NCBI GenBank assembly: GCA_949775045.1
Contig: OX459095.1
Coordinates: 34,710,768-34,774,767 of the forward strand
Length of the DNA: 64,000 nt
Direction of reading: 5' to 3'
Source: Metridium senile
Taxonomy: Eukaryota > Cnidaria > Anthozoa > Actiniaria > Metridiidae
The notes beneath the pieces were generated by a model, which was given only the letters and a program-made list of their open reading frames with translations, made no database searches and was not told the origin of the DNA. Position 1 is the first letter of the stretch; each line of letters starts with the position of its first letter. Shown in pieces: positions 32,690 to 43,443 of the stretch. A program made the position numbers and the translations under genes.

Positions 32690-33431
32690 GATGACAAATT
32701 TTATTGGTTGGTCCAGTGGTACCCCTGGATTAAGAGTCGTTACATCTTCAGGACCAGGATCTATGTCCTTTTGGAATGGCCTTATATATATCTTAGTTTG
32801 TTCAGCCAGTTGTTTCAATCGGTATGCAGTATGAGGCAACCCCTTTGGAAAAGGCACATTTCAAATCCTCCACCATTTTTCAATAGTAGAAAGGTCTCCA
32901 AAATTTTATCATAAACATGATCTTGGGAAGTCATTGTGATTGAGGCGTCCTCAAGGCCAATGTTGGAAAGGTAGGTCCTCTTGCTTACAGTTGTGGGAGC
33001 CGAGTGAGAGGTTTTTGACGATAAGCATACAGTTTTCAGTGTGCATGTTTGCTCCTTCTTTACTTTTGGGCCTTTCCTCTTCTCACTTGTCATTCTATTA
33101 TGAGTATTGGAGGAATAACCAAATAGTCTACGTTGTTCCGAGGCAACTGTATTGGATGTAGTGGAAGTCGAACTTCTGGAGGCTTGATCTGCTGAAAAAG
33201 CTCCTCCCCTCCTGTTGCTCTGTAAAAAAGGCAGATGCTTGTCGTCGGTGCTTGTAGTTCTTTACTTTTTAAAAAACGCTGTACTCTATCACTAAGAGTT
33301 TCTTCTTCACCTGGGAGATCACATTTGTTATTGGGAACAAATTTTATGAATAATGAGCGCACTTTATCTCGGACTTTGCTGTCTTTAATGTTTCTGAGAA
33401 TTGTTTTTAATTTTGTTCCTTGTTTTCTCAA
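32690..33431 (-). pseudogene. G2E3-like (HECT-associated) protein fragment
   Basis: The minus strand reads a basic start MRKQGTKLKTILRNIKDSKV (33431 down), LSDRVQRFLKSKELQAPTTS, then in another frame ASITMTSQDHVYDKILETFL and LLKNGGGFEMCLFQRG, and after a further shift LPHTAYRLKQLAEQTKIYIR and PFQKDIDPGPEDVTTLNPG. 'GGFE.....RG....L......hLK.hhgQ..IYIRP.Q.DL' is a block that, as I recall, precedes the HECT domain in the expanded 'G2/M phase-specific E3 ubiquitin ligase-like' proteins of cnidarians and fish. No HECT domain is present in the window. At least two frameshifts; a relic of a multi-copy family. Confidence 0.5.
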
Positions 33432-33454
33432 GTGAGATGGTTTTTTCCTCTATA

Positions 33455-33957
33455 CTTTTCTTAGAGACAAACTTTTCTCAAATTGTTTTGTTTGATTTTG
33501 CAATCATTTCAGAGTAAAATGCATTATTATCCAACTAGTCATAGGTGAAAAGACTTTAGCAAGTTTGGCTTCTTCTTCAGTTGTCCTTTTCTTAGATACA
33601 AACTTTTCTCAAATTGTTTTGTTTGATTTTGCAATCATTTCAGAGTAGAATGCATTATTATCCAACTAGTCATAGATGAAAAGACTTTAGGAAGTTTGGT
33701 TTCTTCTTCAGTTGTCCTTCTTCAGTTGTACTTTTCTTAGAGACAAACTTTTCTCAAATTGTTTGGTTTGATTTTGCAATCATTTCAGAGTAAAATGCAT
33801 TATTATCCAACTGGTCATAGATGAAAAGACTTTAGCAAGTTTGGCTTCTTCTTCAGTTGTCCTTCTTCAGTTGTCCTTTTCTTAGAGACAAACTTTTCTC
33901 AAATTGTTTTGTTTGATTTTGCAATCATTTCAGAGTAGAACGCATTATTATCCAACT
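33455..33957. repeat. Minisatellite, four units of 131-145 bp
   Basis: Units start at CTTTTCTTAG at 33455, 33586, 33731 and 33876, each continuing ACAAACTTTTCTCAAATTG, TTGCAATCATTTCAGAGTA, TGCATTATTATCCAACT. The last two spacings are 145 rather than 131 because of a 14-bp internal duplication (TTGTCCTTCTTCAG). Copies differ at a few positions. Non-coding. Confidence 0.9.
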
Positions 33958-34158
33958 TTATTTTATTAATATAATTTTTTTACTTTCTTTTTTATTTCTT
34001 TTTAATCTATAGGGGAAGTTGGGACGAAAGTCCTGTAGCTTCTACCTGTCACAAAATTAGTTTTATTTTATTTTAACTACATTATACTTATTGTGACAAA
34101 TAGATAGATAAATAAATAAATATAAAATATTCTCACTGCAGTTGACATAGCTACCAAC

Positions 34159-34874
34159 CTGTTTATGTCAATAGTGGATAAGTCAAACATTGTGTTATGC
34201 CATGGCATCCAATCATGAAGAATCATGTTAAGCATGCCATAGTTCTTTCTGCAACGTTGAAGTTCAGAACTTCCCGTACCATCTGCTGCCTCGTGCCAAC
34301 CAGCAACAACTGAAACATATTTAGCCTCTTCTGCATAGCCATTCTGTCTAAGAAATCGAGCAACATTGTAGGACAACAGCCTTTCAGCATATTGGAAAGA
34401 TTGTCTTCTTTCACCAGTGCAGCTTGTGTCAGGCCAGTTCCTGGATCAAGCAAAGCATCATTAAATCCTTTCATATTTAACTTTGGATCCCCCCTCCCTA
34501 GTGTGCTTTGCTATCCTTTTCAGGATGTGGCAATGATCTTCCCTTTCATGGAATAAATCACCAGTGATAGGGTCAATTTCTGGACAGTAGAAGTGCTGTT
34601 TGAAAGGGATGCCAACAGTTTGGTATTCGTCAATGGTACCTCTATATACATATGTAACAAACAAAGATTGTAGCTTATCTAACAAAGACTCAGATGTATC
34701 TGGTGGAAAGGTGTAGGGTACAAAGCTAGGGGGAACTAGCTTTCCTCTTAAGTAGGTAATTGCATCCTCAAGGGTCATATGTTGTTGAACTCGCAGGCTA
34801 TAAAACTCGTTGATCAATTCATCTGAGATATGCTTGTTTGGTGTCTGGACAATAGGCCTACCATTTGCATCCTC
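34159..34874 (-). pseudogene. Exon of an uncharacterised multi-copy family ('GWHEA.DG / STIDINR')
   Basis: After an acceptor-like ATAGAG at about 34876 the minus strand reads DANGRPIVQTPNKHISDELI, YCPEIDPITGDLFHEREDHC then HILKRIAKHTREGG, and, across a shift at about 34467, FNDALLDPGTGLTQAALVKE; across a second shift near 34375, YNVARFLRQNGYAEEAKYVS, VAGWHEAADGTGSSELQRCR, KNYGMLNMILHDWMPWH and STIDINR, then a donor-like CAG/GTTGGT. I know this order (CPEID..TG.LF.EREDH.H.LKRIA, DP.TGLT.AAL, GWHEA.DGRG..QLQRC, DEWMPWH....D.STIDINR) from abundant unnamed cnidarian genes. No catalytic assignment is possible. The two frameshifts mark it as a dead copy. Confidence 0.65.
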
Positions 34875-35479
34875 TATACAAAATACATGTAGAATAGCAA
34901 AAAAGAACATGTAAATATAAAATGGTAAAATGGTCAGTTTGTAATGATGTAGCACACTTAACCAGAATTTAAAGAAGTCAATATACATTTTACTTCTGGT
35001 TATGTTTTCACTCCATTGATTTTTTTTAAGATAACAACAGATCAGTGCAGGGGTTTCTTTGGAGACAGTGGTTACTTTTAATAACAGCAATAAGAACAAC
35101 GTTCAAGGTAACTTGACATTGTTGCTAATTCAACCGGGGCCACTTACATACATTGATTGAAGATTCTTATGAGCGTGATCAAATTATAACTATATATCAG
35201 TTCTAACTATCTCTTGTTTTACTGTTTTTGGTTGGTTTTATTTGATTGGCCCTAGTTGGATGTAATTCTATACCAAATTGCAACATGTTACAAAATTCTA
35301 ACTTAAGTGAACAGCAACAACAAAGTGACAATTATTTTACGGTATTTTTAGGAGTGCACTTGTTTTTTGATGATTTGCACTATCACCTCTCCATAATCCA
35401 TATTAATTCGCATTCCCTCAAGGATGGTATAGCCAAAGCTTGGGTGAGAAAGGCTTGCTAATAATATGGACCATTTACA
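34875..35479. other. No further exon recognised
   Basis: Upstream flank of the previous exon on the minus strand; no second exon of that family was found. Confidence 0.45.
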
Positions 35480-35710
35480 TGTGTATTTGATATAAATTGC
35501 GTGCTCTGATTGGCTGGAACGTCAATTTGTTTGATTTTAACTACTGAATATTTTATAAAAGAAATAGAAAACTCGGCAGCAGTGCTCTATCGAGTTAAAG
35601 AGCACTTGGGAATTGTAAGAAGACTTGAGAAGCGCCGAGAAGCACTCTGCTATGCGTAGTGCTTCTCCTAACGCTTCTCTCGTCTTCTTAATATTCCGTT
35701 TTCTATTCCT
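35480..35710. mobile_element. Foldback MITE with AGCACT-centred hairpin
   Basis: TAAGAAGACTTGAGAAGCG then GAGAAGCACT on the left (35618-35650) faces AGTGCTTCTC, AACGCTTCTCTCGTCTTCTTA on the right (35657-35692) about a short ATGCG loop. Flanking AGAAATAGAAAACTCGG faces CCGTTTTCTATTCCT further out. The GCGTGCTCTGATTGGCTG text at 35499 is typical of cnidarian foldback repeats. Confidence 0.65.
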
Positions 35711-36660
35711 TCAGTATATATCAGTGACTATAACATGTGTAGTAGTTCACAATAATTATCATTACAGTTTGTTATTTTTCAACATGTGCAGTAGCACTCA
35801 TTATGTAATCATAAAGTACTTTTTATATGTAAACACCTGTCACAATTTTAAGACCTTGAAAATTTGATTGGTGGTTGAATTGAAAGTATTATCATCAATA
35901 ATAAACACAAAACATTTTACAACCCTACTACCTGTAAGTTCAAAGACACACAATTAGTCAACAATATTAAATGCCATTGTTCTTCTTAGATAGAGTTAGG
36001 GCATTGAACCTGTGAAATATATATTAGACTAATCACTATAACTAGTCACTATTTAATTGTTTTCTTTTGTTTCTATTTGGCTACTCCACCTTGACTGCTA
36101 AATTTTATTTCACAGGATTAATGCCCTCACTGCTTGCAGGTTCATATTTATTAATTGGATTTTACTCGCCTGTCAGCATGAATGGCCAAATGATCATAAT
36201 TTAACATTAAGTGAGTACTTTAGCTTGTTTGTCACTCTCAATTAACAGAGCACGTTGTGTATGGCTGCAGTATTTACAATAGCTATCGTCAGGTTCCTTA
36301 TCGTAGCCATAGTAACAAAAGTTGGGCTTCTGACAGCGCTTTGGAATGTAACTTAGTCCAGTTTACACGCATGGTTTTAATGTACTGTGCTAACACTGAT
36401 TTCACTTTAAACAACATAGCCAGCATGACGATAATATCCACTTAATCCGCTGCTGTAATGTCACCAAGTGCACACAAATTGACCAAGGTTAGAAAGCTTA
36501 AATATTACCTCTAAAAGATACTGGTTGAGCAGTGCACAATGGTTCTACGTGAATTCTGTCTATCAAATTTCCAAGTGGTGGTGTGAATTCTTGTCTTCTT
36601 TGACATTTTGAAATAATGTTGATAATCTCTGCTTCAGTTCTTTAACTTTTTTAACGACTT
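35711..36660. other. No gene recognised
   Basis: AT-rich; a weak inverted pair (GGGCATTGAACCTGTGAAAT near 35998 and ATTTCACAGGATTAATGCCC near 36107) may bound a 130-bp foldback element. Confidence 0.5.
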
Positions 36661-37573
36661 TTTAACCTATCTGTTTTCCGATTCCTTTCCATATGTGCCA
36701 TTTAAGTTTGGACCATTTTTTATTCACATCTGCAAATGAAGAAAAGTATTTTGTACTATAACTGAGCTCCCCGCTGATAATTGTAAGCACCTTCATATCA
36801 TTGGGGAGTTCAGTAATAGCAAATGTAGCTTTAACAGGTTTGTTATAATTTAAAATGTATTCTCCTTTCTCAACTTCAGTGATCGCCTTGCAAAGCCTTT
36901 TTAGTTAGGTCCTAACTGGTGTGCTGTCTTCACTGCAGTTAGCACCAAAGAGTACATAATTCTCACTAGAGCTGAGTACAATTCAGTTTTCCCACTAGCC
37001 AAGCACACACAGTGTCATCCTTCACACAAGAAGCACCATCTCCACCTAAAAAAAAACAACATCTCAAACCATTTTAATTCATACAGATTGTTGTTATTTA
37101 AATACTACTGTGCAAGTGTGAGAAGGGTTTCTTTCAGATCCCTGTAGCAACCATGAGCCATTTCATCCATATCTTCACATAGAGTCATACACGCTGTAAA
37201 CTTTACCTATAGGTATCTTTTTAATATATGGCATGAACCTGTGGTAAGGAAACAGTTTAGGAAATGAACAACCATCAACAGATAAGGCTATGTTCTTTTT
37301 ACCGTTACCATTTCTCTTATATGACAATTTCCTATAAAACTTTTATGGAAATTTTCTTTTTCCCATGACCCCTCCACTATAATATACAGCTACACTTTTT
37401 ATTCTATTTTCTTCTGATTTTTCATAATCTTTAATCTTCTTCTTTCTGTGTCTGTTTATTTTCTTAATGAAGGCCTTGTTGCTGGTTATCTTCTCTACTA
37501 TTTGATTTGGTCTGCACTTCTTGACTACAGTATCTGTTTCTGCTGCTTCGTGTGTTCCGCCATGGATTTTCAA
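36661..37573 (-). pseudogene. Decayed copy 2 of the 'LPNDMK' transposase-like family
   Basis: Minus strand: KIKDYEKSEENRIKSVAVYY then SGGVMGKRKF (37573-37343); IALSVDGCSFPKLFPYHRF-like text (about 37300-37220); after an acceptor TTTTTTTAG at about 37048, GGDGASCVKDDTVCAWLVGK; a shift; SSENYVLFGANCSEDSTPV; a stop; KRLCKAITEVEKGEYILNYN, FAITELPNDMKVLTIISGEL and STKYFSSFADVNKKWSK. Order and motifs match copy 1 at 25.5-27.1 kb (SLKVLYNGGLISKSKYK, GADGAPF, NENVLLCGSNC, LIPSDMKWLAFYSGEL) at low identity, so they are separate lineages of one family. Frameshifts at about 36985 and a stop at about 36905 disable it. Confidence 0.7.
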
Positions 37574-39549
37574 TGCTACCTAATAATAATGATAATAATA
37601 ATTAGTTAATGTATATTTGCATATTACCACATATCTAGAACTTAGACAACTGACTATTCCTATGTGATTTTGGATGCTGAGTTAAAATGTGTGAGTTAAT
37701 ACTCCTAAAAATGAATTCCAGGTGGGGTTAATTCAATATCTAATTCAATATGCTTATGGCTTATCTCGCATCATGCCAAAGCGACATTTTGACCATATCT
37801 TGTAGACCCAATATGTTTGTTGACTAACTATACTTTGACAAAGAAACTGTAACTCCTGTAAGATGCTTTAAAAATCCAACCTGATCTTATTAATAGTACT
37901 AATGAAACAATAGAAAACAACCGAGTATCGGCAATAAACCAATGAAACAGCACTATCAAATTTATACCAATAGATTTGATACTATAAATGTGTAACTAAA
38001 GTTGCTTGTGGTTTTGTTGAATGCAGGATTTTGACTTATAGTAATTTAATAGAGCATCACACCGCTGTTTCTTTGTAGAGATATCTAATTTATGACTAAT
38101 ATTTGATACTTGTAGACTCTAGAAACATGTTTTCTATTGTTTTGGTCATTTTTTGTTTTCTACAGGTTAGAATAAAATCCCACTAATGTTTTTCGTTATT
38201 TGTTTTACTTAATTATGATTGTTTATGAGGGTATATAGTCTATAGTCTTGGAACATAAACTAAATAGTCAGGCAATTTCAAAACAGGTATTAATTATTTT
38301 CAAATTATTATTTTCGGGTAGTTTTCCATCTTCAACCTAAAGTTCACACTATAAAATTAAATACAAACATAAACCGAAAAAAATAATAATAGCTGATGGT
38401 TTGTGATTCAAAACCTCGCAGCTTTGAACATGTTCATTGCAGTGTCAGTGTATTCGATCATCTCTTAAAAAATAGTTAAAAGTTTGACATTTTTATTCAT
38501 CTTCAGCAATTTTGCAAAAACTTTACTAAAATAGATTTGTATTTTTTTAGCCGTTTCTTCAAAACTTAGTTTTATCTGACACCGTTTAAAAGAAAAACAC
38601 ATACCTAACCATGACTTGTAATGGCTTTTGAGGTAATTTTGTTGGTGGTTTAACTTTCATAAACAACATGTTCGGTTTTTTTTCTTTGTCGATGAATCCA
38701 TTGCCGATCCATTGCCGAATTTCACGTGTAATGTCCTTACTTCTTCATCGGTAGATTTAGTAGAGAACTATGTTTAGATTTGTGTATATGTGCTCCCTAA
38801 CAGACTTGAATTGATCATCGAAAAACAAGTTATTTTATCACCACGATGTTGATTGAAATGATGATACGTTCGACTCGTTTCTTGATCACGTGTTTGCCGA
38901 TGTAAAATTTCACAGGTAACCGGTAAACATATTATTATGGAAGACAGAAAAATAAACCATTATGTTATCTCTGTTATATAATTATGTTTTGTTTACGATC
39001 GAAATTAACCAACATTGATATCAATGGCGATCTCTATATATTTCTCTTTTTAATACTGAATAGAGAAATCAAACGAGCTCGCGCCTTAAATTTTTTTCAG
39101 TTAATAATAATATTTTTTAACTCCATGTTAACCAAAATTAATTTTCCCTATCCGGACCTCGGTAAATAACCTATATTTATTTACAAAGTTGTGTACTTTT
39201 TAACTCTGGAAATTCAAAATCTAATAACAAATCCACTGTAAATTTACTAAATAAAAAACTGATACCTTTCTTATTATTGGGGCACTAGTCCATCACAATT
39301 GTACACATTATGAAACACTGGCAAATAAATCAATGTATCAATGTATACAAGGTCCATTTTTAACCTTATGGACAATCCCGATATATCCTTGCTATAGAAG
39401 TTGTTTTAGTAGTAAAAGTAATTTATGCGCTTTGTTTGGCTAGCTCACCGTCCGGTTTTTCACTATATGTGCGGTCCACAGTATCCTGTAGCTAGGAAAT
39501 CACTTTCGTGCAAAATTTATACAACCAAAAAAATAAATAGTTAAATGTA
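37574..39549. other. No gene recognised
   Basis: Two kilobases of AT-rich sequence without supported exons; probably intron or decayed flank between copy 2 and its possible first exon at 39.6 kb. Confidence 0.5.
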
Positions 39550-39551
39550 TT

Positions 39552-39648
39552 TACCGGCTAGAGTTTGGTCTGTATACGAGAAAAACACTCTCGGCAGCCT
39601 TAGTTAATTCATTCAAGACCTTGGGCAGTGTTTCCATAGTATATGGAC
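39552..39648 (-). CDS. Possible first exon of a minus-strand gene
   Basis: QLEGPYTMETLPKVLNELTK then AAESVFLVYRPNSS is open on the minus strand and ends at a donor-like CCG/GTAAAT. The helical LPKVLNELTKAAESVF stretch looks coding. By position and strand it could open the copy 2 gene at 36.7-37.6 kb, but this is inference; no family match was made. Confidence 0.3.
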
Positions 39649-39659
39649 CTTCTAACTGG

Positions 39660-40435
39660 TAAATAACATTTATTTCAAAATGCTAAAGCTAAAACATCTA
39701 TTAATTCAAGGGAGTTTTCTTTTTAATTTGGTAAAATAACCAGCAATACTTTTTTAGATTTAGCTTAATAATAGGGTTGTTGCTTGACTTTTGACACAAA
39801 TAAGTAATTACAAACACAATGTGATTTGTTCTATTTTAGAATATATATATATACATATTTAGATATATATTCAAAACAATGTATTACAAATTTTAAAAAT
39901 TAAATTGAGAAATGTTGTCTTCATTGTTTCCATGGAGTCCATAGCATTGAAAACAAAATTGAAAGAAAAGAACATGCATGCAATTAAGTCAATGAATAGA
40001 TAAATAGAATAGAATTTCCTAGGAATTTCATTATATTACATTATAAATTAAGATGGGCAATGACTAGAATGGGATAAATTATGAAAGAACTACCTAGAAA
40101 TTATTGATTTAATGGAATGTATGTCAATCCACTAGAGGACACAGGCTTCTTTCTATACCCTTCTTATATACCCTTCGCAACCAGATTAAGGAAACATTAT
40201 CATGCATAAAAGTGTGTTCCCATCTTGAATTAAAATTTGTATTTACACTATACTTACCTATGGAAACATGTTTTGATTCCCTTCCCTTCTAGAATTAAGA
40301 CTCAACCTCATACCATGTTAACATTTCATTTCCCTAGTGTGAACAGGCACAACATGGCCCAATGTCCACACTGTTGGATTAAAATTAAAATGACTAATAT
40401 TCAGCTTAAAAACAACACTACAAAAATGCTCAAGT
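39660..40435. other. No gene recognised
   Basis: AT-rich; includes a short (AT)n-like stretch at 39841-39869. Confidence 0.5.
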
Positions 40436-41290
40436 TTACTTACCTGTTCTGAAATGTCAAGGCGGTTAAAGAGGGGAACACAAGCAAGAAATGCAAGAAT
40501 ACAAAAGCAAGAAATGCAAGAACATGAAAATGTAATTTATATTTAGTTTTTTCCTGTACCCCTTGTTCAATTGCATCAATTAAAAACATAAAATTGTGAA
40601 GAAAAAGTCTGGAGTCTTTTCCAGGAAACCTGTAATCAAATTTTTTTGCAACATGTACACCTGTCTCATCATATTGTTTTATTACCTTTTTTTCAGCCTA
40701 GATAAAGAACAATTGAACTTGAGGACATTAACATAATGAACCAAAGGACAATTAGATGGCAACTGTGAAAAAGAAATATGATCAGAAGGAATGTTTGAGA
40801 CTTTGACAAAACTTCTTCCAAAAACTATTTATGGACAAGAGCACAAGCATTTTTCAAATGTAATAGCTCTTCATGAGCTACATCAACAACATTTTCAACA
40901 AGAGGTTTGAACTCTTGACGGCTTTTCGAACTTGAAATTAATTCAATATTTGTTTTCGTTTTGTTTTTTTGTGTTAGTTTTTTTCTTAAGAGGCCCCCTT
41001 TTCTTGTTGAACCTTTTTGACCACTTTAAGTCTCTGAGAGTAGTCCCAGGGTTTCCAAAGATTATTCTCCTCTCTTCCAAATGTACCATTAAGGCTTTTC
41101 CCATCTGCAAAAGAGGAGAAATAGCTTGCACTGTTAGTAAGTTCACCAGAAAGAAAGGCAAGCATTTTCATATCATTTGGCAATTCAGATAACGTGAATT
41201 TTACAGCAACGTTTCTAGTGCCATTGAAAATTGTGTATGTTTCTTTCTGCAAAGTCTTGATTTCTGAAAGAAGAAAATTAATATATCTTA
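40436..41290 (-). pseudogene. Decayed copy 3 of the 'LPNDMK' transposase-like family, cut by a MITE end
   Basis: The minus strand reads INFLLSEIKTLQKETYTIFN, VKFTLSELPNDMKMLAFLSG, ELTNSASYFSSFADGKSLNG, LWKPWDYSQRLKVVKKVQQE (41297-40990); SRQEFKPLVENVVDVAHEEL (about 40890-40830, with a stop after it); PSDHISFSQLPSNCPLVHYV; KKFDYRFPGKDSRLFLHNFM and FLIDAIEQG (about 40640-40560), then a donor GTAAGT at about 40440. Unlike copy 1 it keeps the segment after the DYRF(T/P)G block. At its 5' side coding stops abruptly at 41291, where a CAGCCAAACC repeat end begins. Several frameshifts and stops. Confidence 0.7.
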
Positions 41291-41415
41291 CAGCCAAACC
41301 TACAGAAGCGTTCCTATCGAGGTTGGAAGGCTCGAATTATTCATCCAAACTTGATTTTAAATTTTATTTTAAATTTTCATAAATGAATCGAATCTTGTAA
41401 GTTTCAAAAACTTGA
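41291..41415. repeat. Solo end of the CAGCCAAACC MITE
   Basis: CAGCCAAACCTACAGAAGCG then TTCCTATCGAGGTTGGAAGG matches the left end of the MITE at 10704 and continues similar to about 41415 (AAATTTTCATAAATGAATCG). The opposite end was not found nearby, so this is a truncated or solo copy. It is preceded by TTA like the 10.7 kb copy. Confidence 0.65.
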
Positions 41416-42468
41416 AGAAGTGCTTGTCTTCATCATAACAAAATGGTATATTATGGTCTTTCTTTCCCACTGACAACATTTTCATTGAACATGAAAGTAG
41501 ACTGAAAAAATAATAATAATGCACTCACTCGAAGCAACACTGTATGGAGCATTATACATGCAATTTCCTGAAAAAGACTATATATTATGAGTTAATCTAT
41601 TTGGTCACTTAACAAATTGCAAGTTGTCATGGTTATAAATGTGAATCATTACAATCAATGTGAGTTAAGTACACTGCTATTCAGTATATTGCCTTAAAAG
41701 AAAGAAAAAGAAAATTTTTTTTTGGTAGGTCCTTCAAATGTTATTTTCTTTCTGTCCTTCATCTCTTTCCCTAAACTGAACATAAATTCTGCCAATTGAT
41801 TACTGACCTTGTCTATCCTCCTGAGGCTCCTCTTACTCATCGGCTACCGGCGCCCTGATCCCTGTGAATATTCGAAGCACATGAGTCACATATTCCTATA
41901 GATTCTTAAACAATTATGAGTTGATGGTCGTGATCATTAATGACATGTTTGAAAACACTAAAATCGGCTCGGCTTTCACTTGCTTTTAGCTTGTGATTTT
42001 ATAATTTTTCTCGTGTTTCTCACACTTCTATTTACTATTTCACCGGTAGAGTCATAGGAACGTGAAAACCGTAATTTTGGTACTTTTCATAATTATTTTT
42101 TTCATATAAGAGTTCTGATTTCCTAATAACTATTTATACCGAAATGAAGAGGAATAGTTGTTCTTCAACTCCAATGAAAAACATTTCTGGGCACTTTGAG
42201 TTTTGGCTACAAAATATCATCGTAAAATGCAAGAAATATCAAAATCAACAATATCGATGGACATTATATACATCCACATTACATTGGTTTTAAATCATAA
42301 AACATACATTAACTGGTTCAAAAGTAATATTAGAATGAAATAAAACGCAAATGCATCGATGAAAAGATCATTTTTCCAGAAAATTTTAATTAAAACACTA
42401 TTTTATCATATATGCAAATTTGCATTTCACAGCGAGGTCACTCGCTTACTCACCTCCACTCCCACGGG
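41416..42468. other. No gene recognised
   Basis: AT-rich flank between a decayed gene and the 5.3 kb TIR element. Confidence 0.5.
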
Positions 42469-42471
42469 ATA

Positions 42472-42963
42472 TAGTGGGGCGGATAAGCGTAATTTTTTTG
42501 AAGAATTGTGCACTTTTTGAAGAAAGCACCAAATTTTGCACAGAGGTAGCTTATGATGGCCTTTAAAGATCTAGATATGGAGCCATCGCAAAATATCTCT
42601 ATTTTGCCATTTAAGGGGGTATTTAGCGTGGAAACGAGGCTAAAACTATAAATATCTCTAGAAACGGTTTTTCCTTTTAATATCACTTCCTTAAATCTCA
42701 GTATAAGTATATTTATGTGTAGCAACCTTAATATCCTGTTAAATTTGTCATTCTACCATTTAGGGGATATTACATGGAAACGAGGCTAAAACTAAAAATA
42801 CCTCTAAAAACTGTCTTTACACACTATTACGCCTTGTTTAAAGCTCAATATGAGTTTATTTATGTGTAACATACTTTATATCAGCTGAAGTAAGCCATTC
42901 TTTCATTTATGGGATATTGCATGGAAACGAGGCTGACCATTTAAAACTATATTTAGCTTAAAT
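42472..42963. repeat. Left TIR of the 5.3-kb element
   Basis: Composite of three ~147-bp subrepeats, each with TGGAAACGAGGCTAAAACTA-like text followed by TATCTCTAGAAAC/ TACCTCTAAAAAC, a TTTATGTGTA(A/G)CA block and a GGGATATT(A/G)CA block. The outer 150 bp (end to GGGGGTATTTAGCG) are single-copy. Confidence 0.9.
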
Positions 42964-43119
42964 ATATGCAAATAGAACATCAAGTAACATGTATAAGAAT
43001 ATATATAGTCTAGAAAAATATGCGACTAAAACTAATTAAATCTATTGCATTTTCGAAAAAAGTTGATAACATATTTTGTGTGAAATCCTTAAAGTTGTTT
43101 GGTTCAATCCTTTGATTAA

Positions 43120-43432
43120 AGGGGCACTTGGATGAAAACGCCCCGTTTTTTGAAAGTCCGAATAATTCAAGTATTTGAGAATAATATGACTCAATTATGA
43201 TTATGAAAACATGATTGGCAAAAATTTTAGCCTGGGAGCCACTCGCAGTTGAGAAATTTTGGTTTAAAAACTATAAGAACAATAGGGTTGAGTAAATGAC
43301 GTCATAATTTTTATCCGCCAATTTTGACTGTGAAGAAAATATGTTGCTTGGCTACTATTGGGGCCATATAGATAAGTTTAACGAAGTTTCAAGTCATTTC
43401 CAATTTTCATCGATTTTCATCCAAGTGCCCCT
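43120..43432. mobile_element. 313-bp TTAA-flanked MITE nested in the 5.3-kb element
   Basis: The left end AGGGGCACTTGGATGAAAA is inverted at the right (TTTTCATCCAAGTGCCCCT), and TTAA flanks both (43116-43119, 43433-43436). A TTAA target indicates a piggyBac- or Kolobok-type mover. It lies just 8 bp beyond the stop codon of the host element's gene, so it is younger than the element. Confidence 0.9.
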
Positions 43433-43443
43433 TTAAGTTATTA

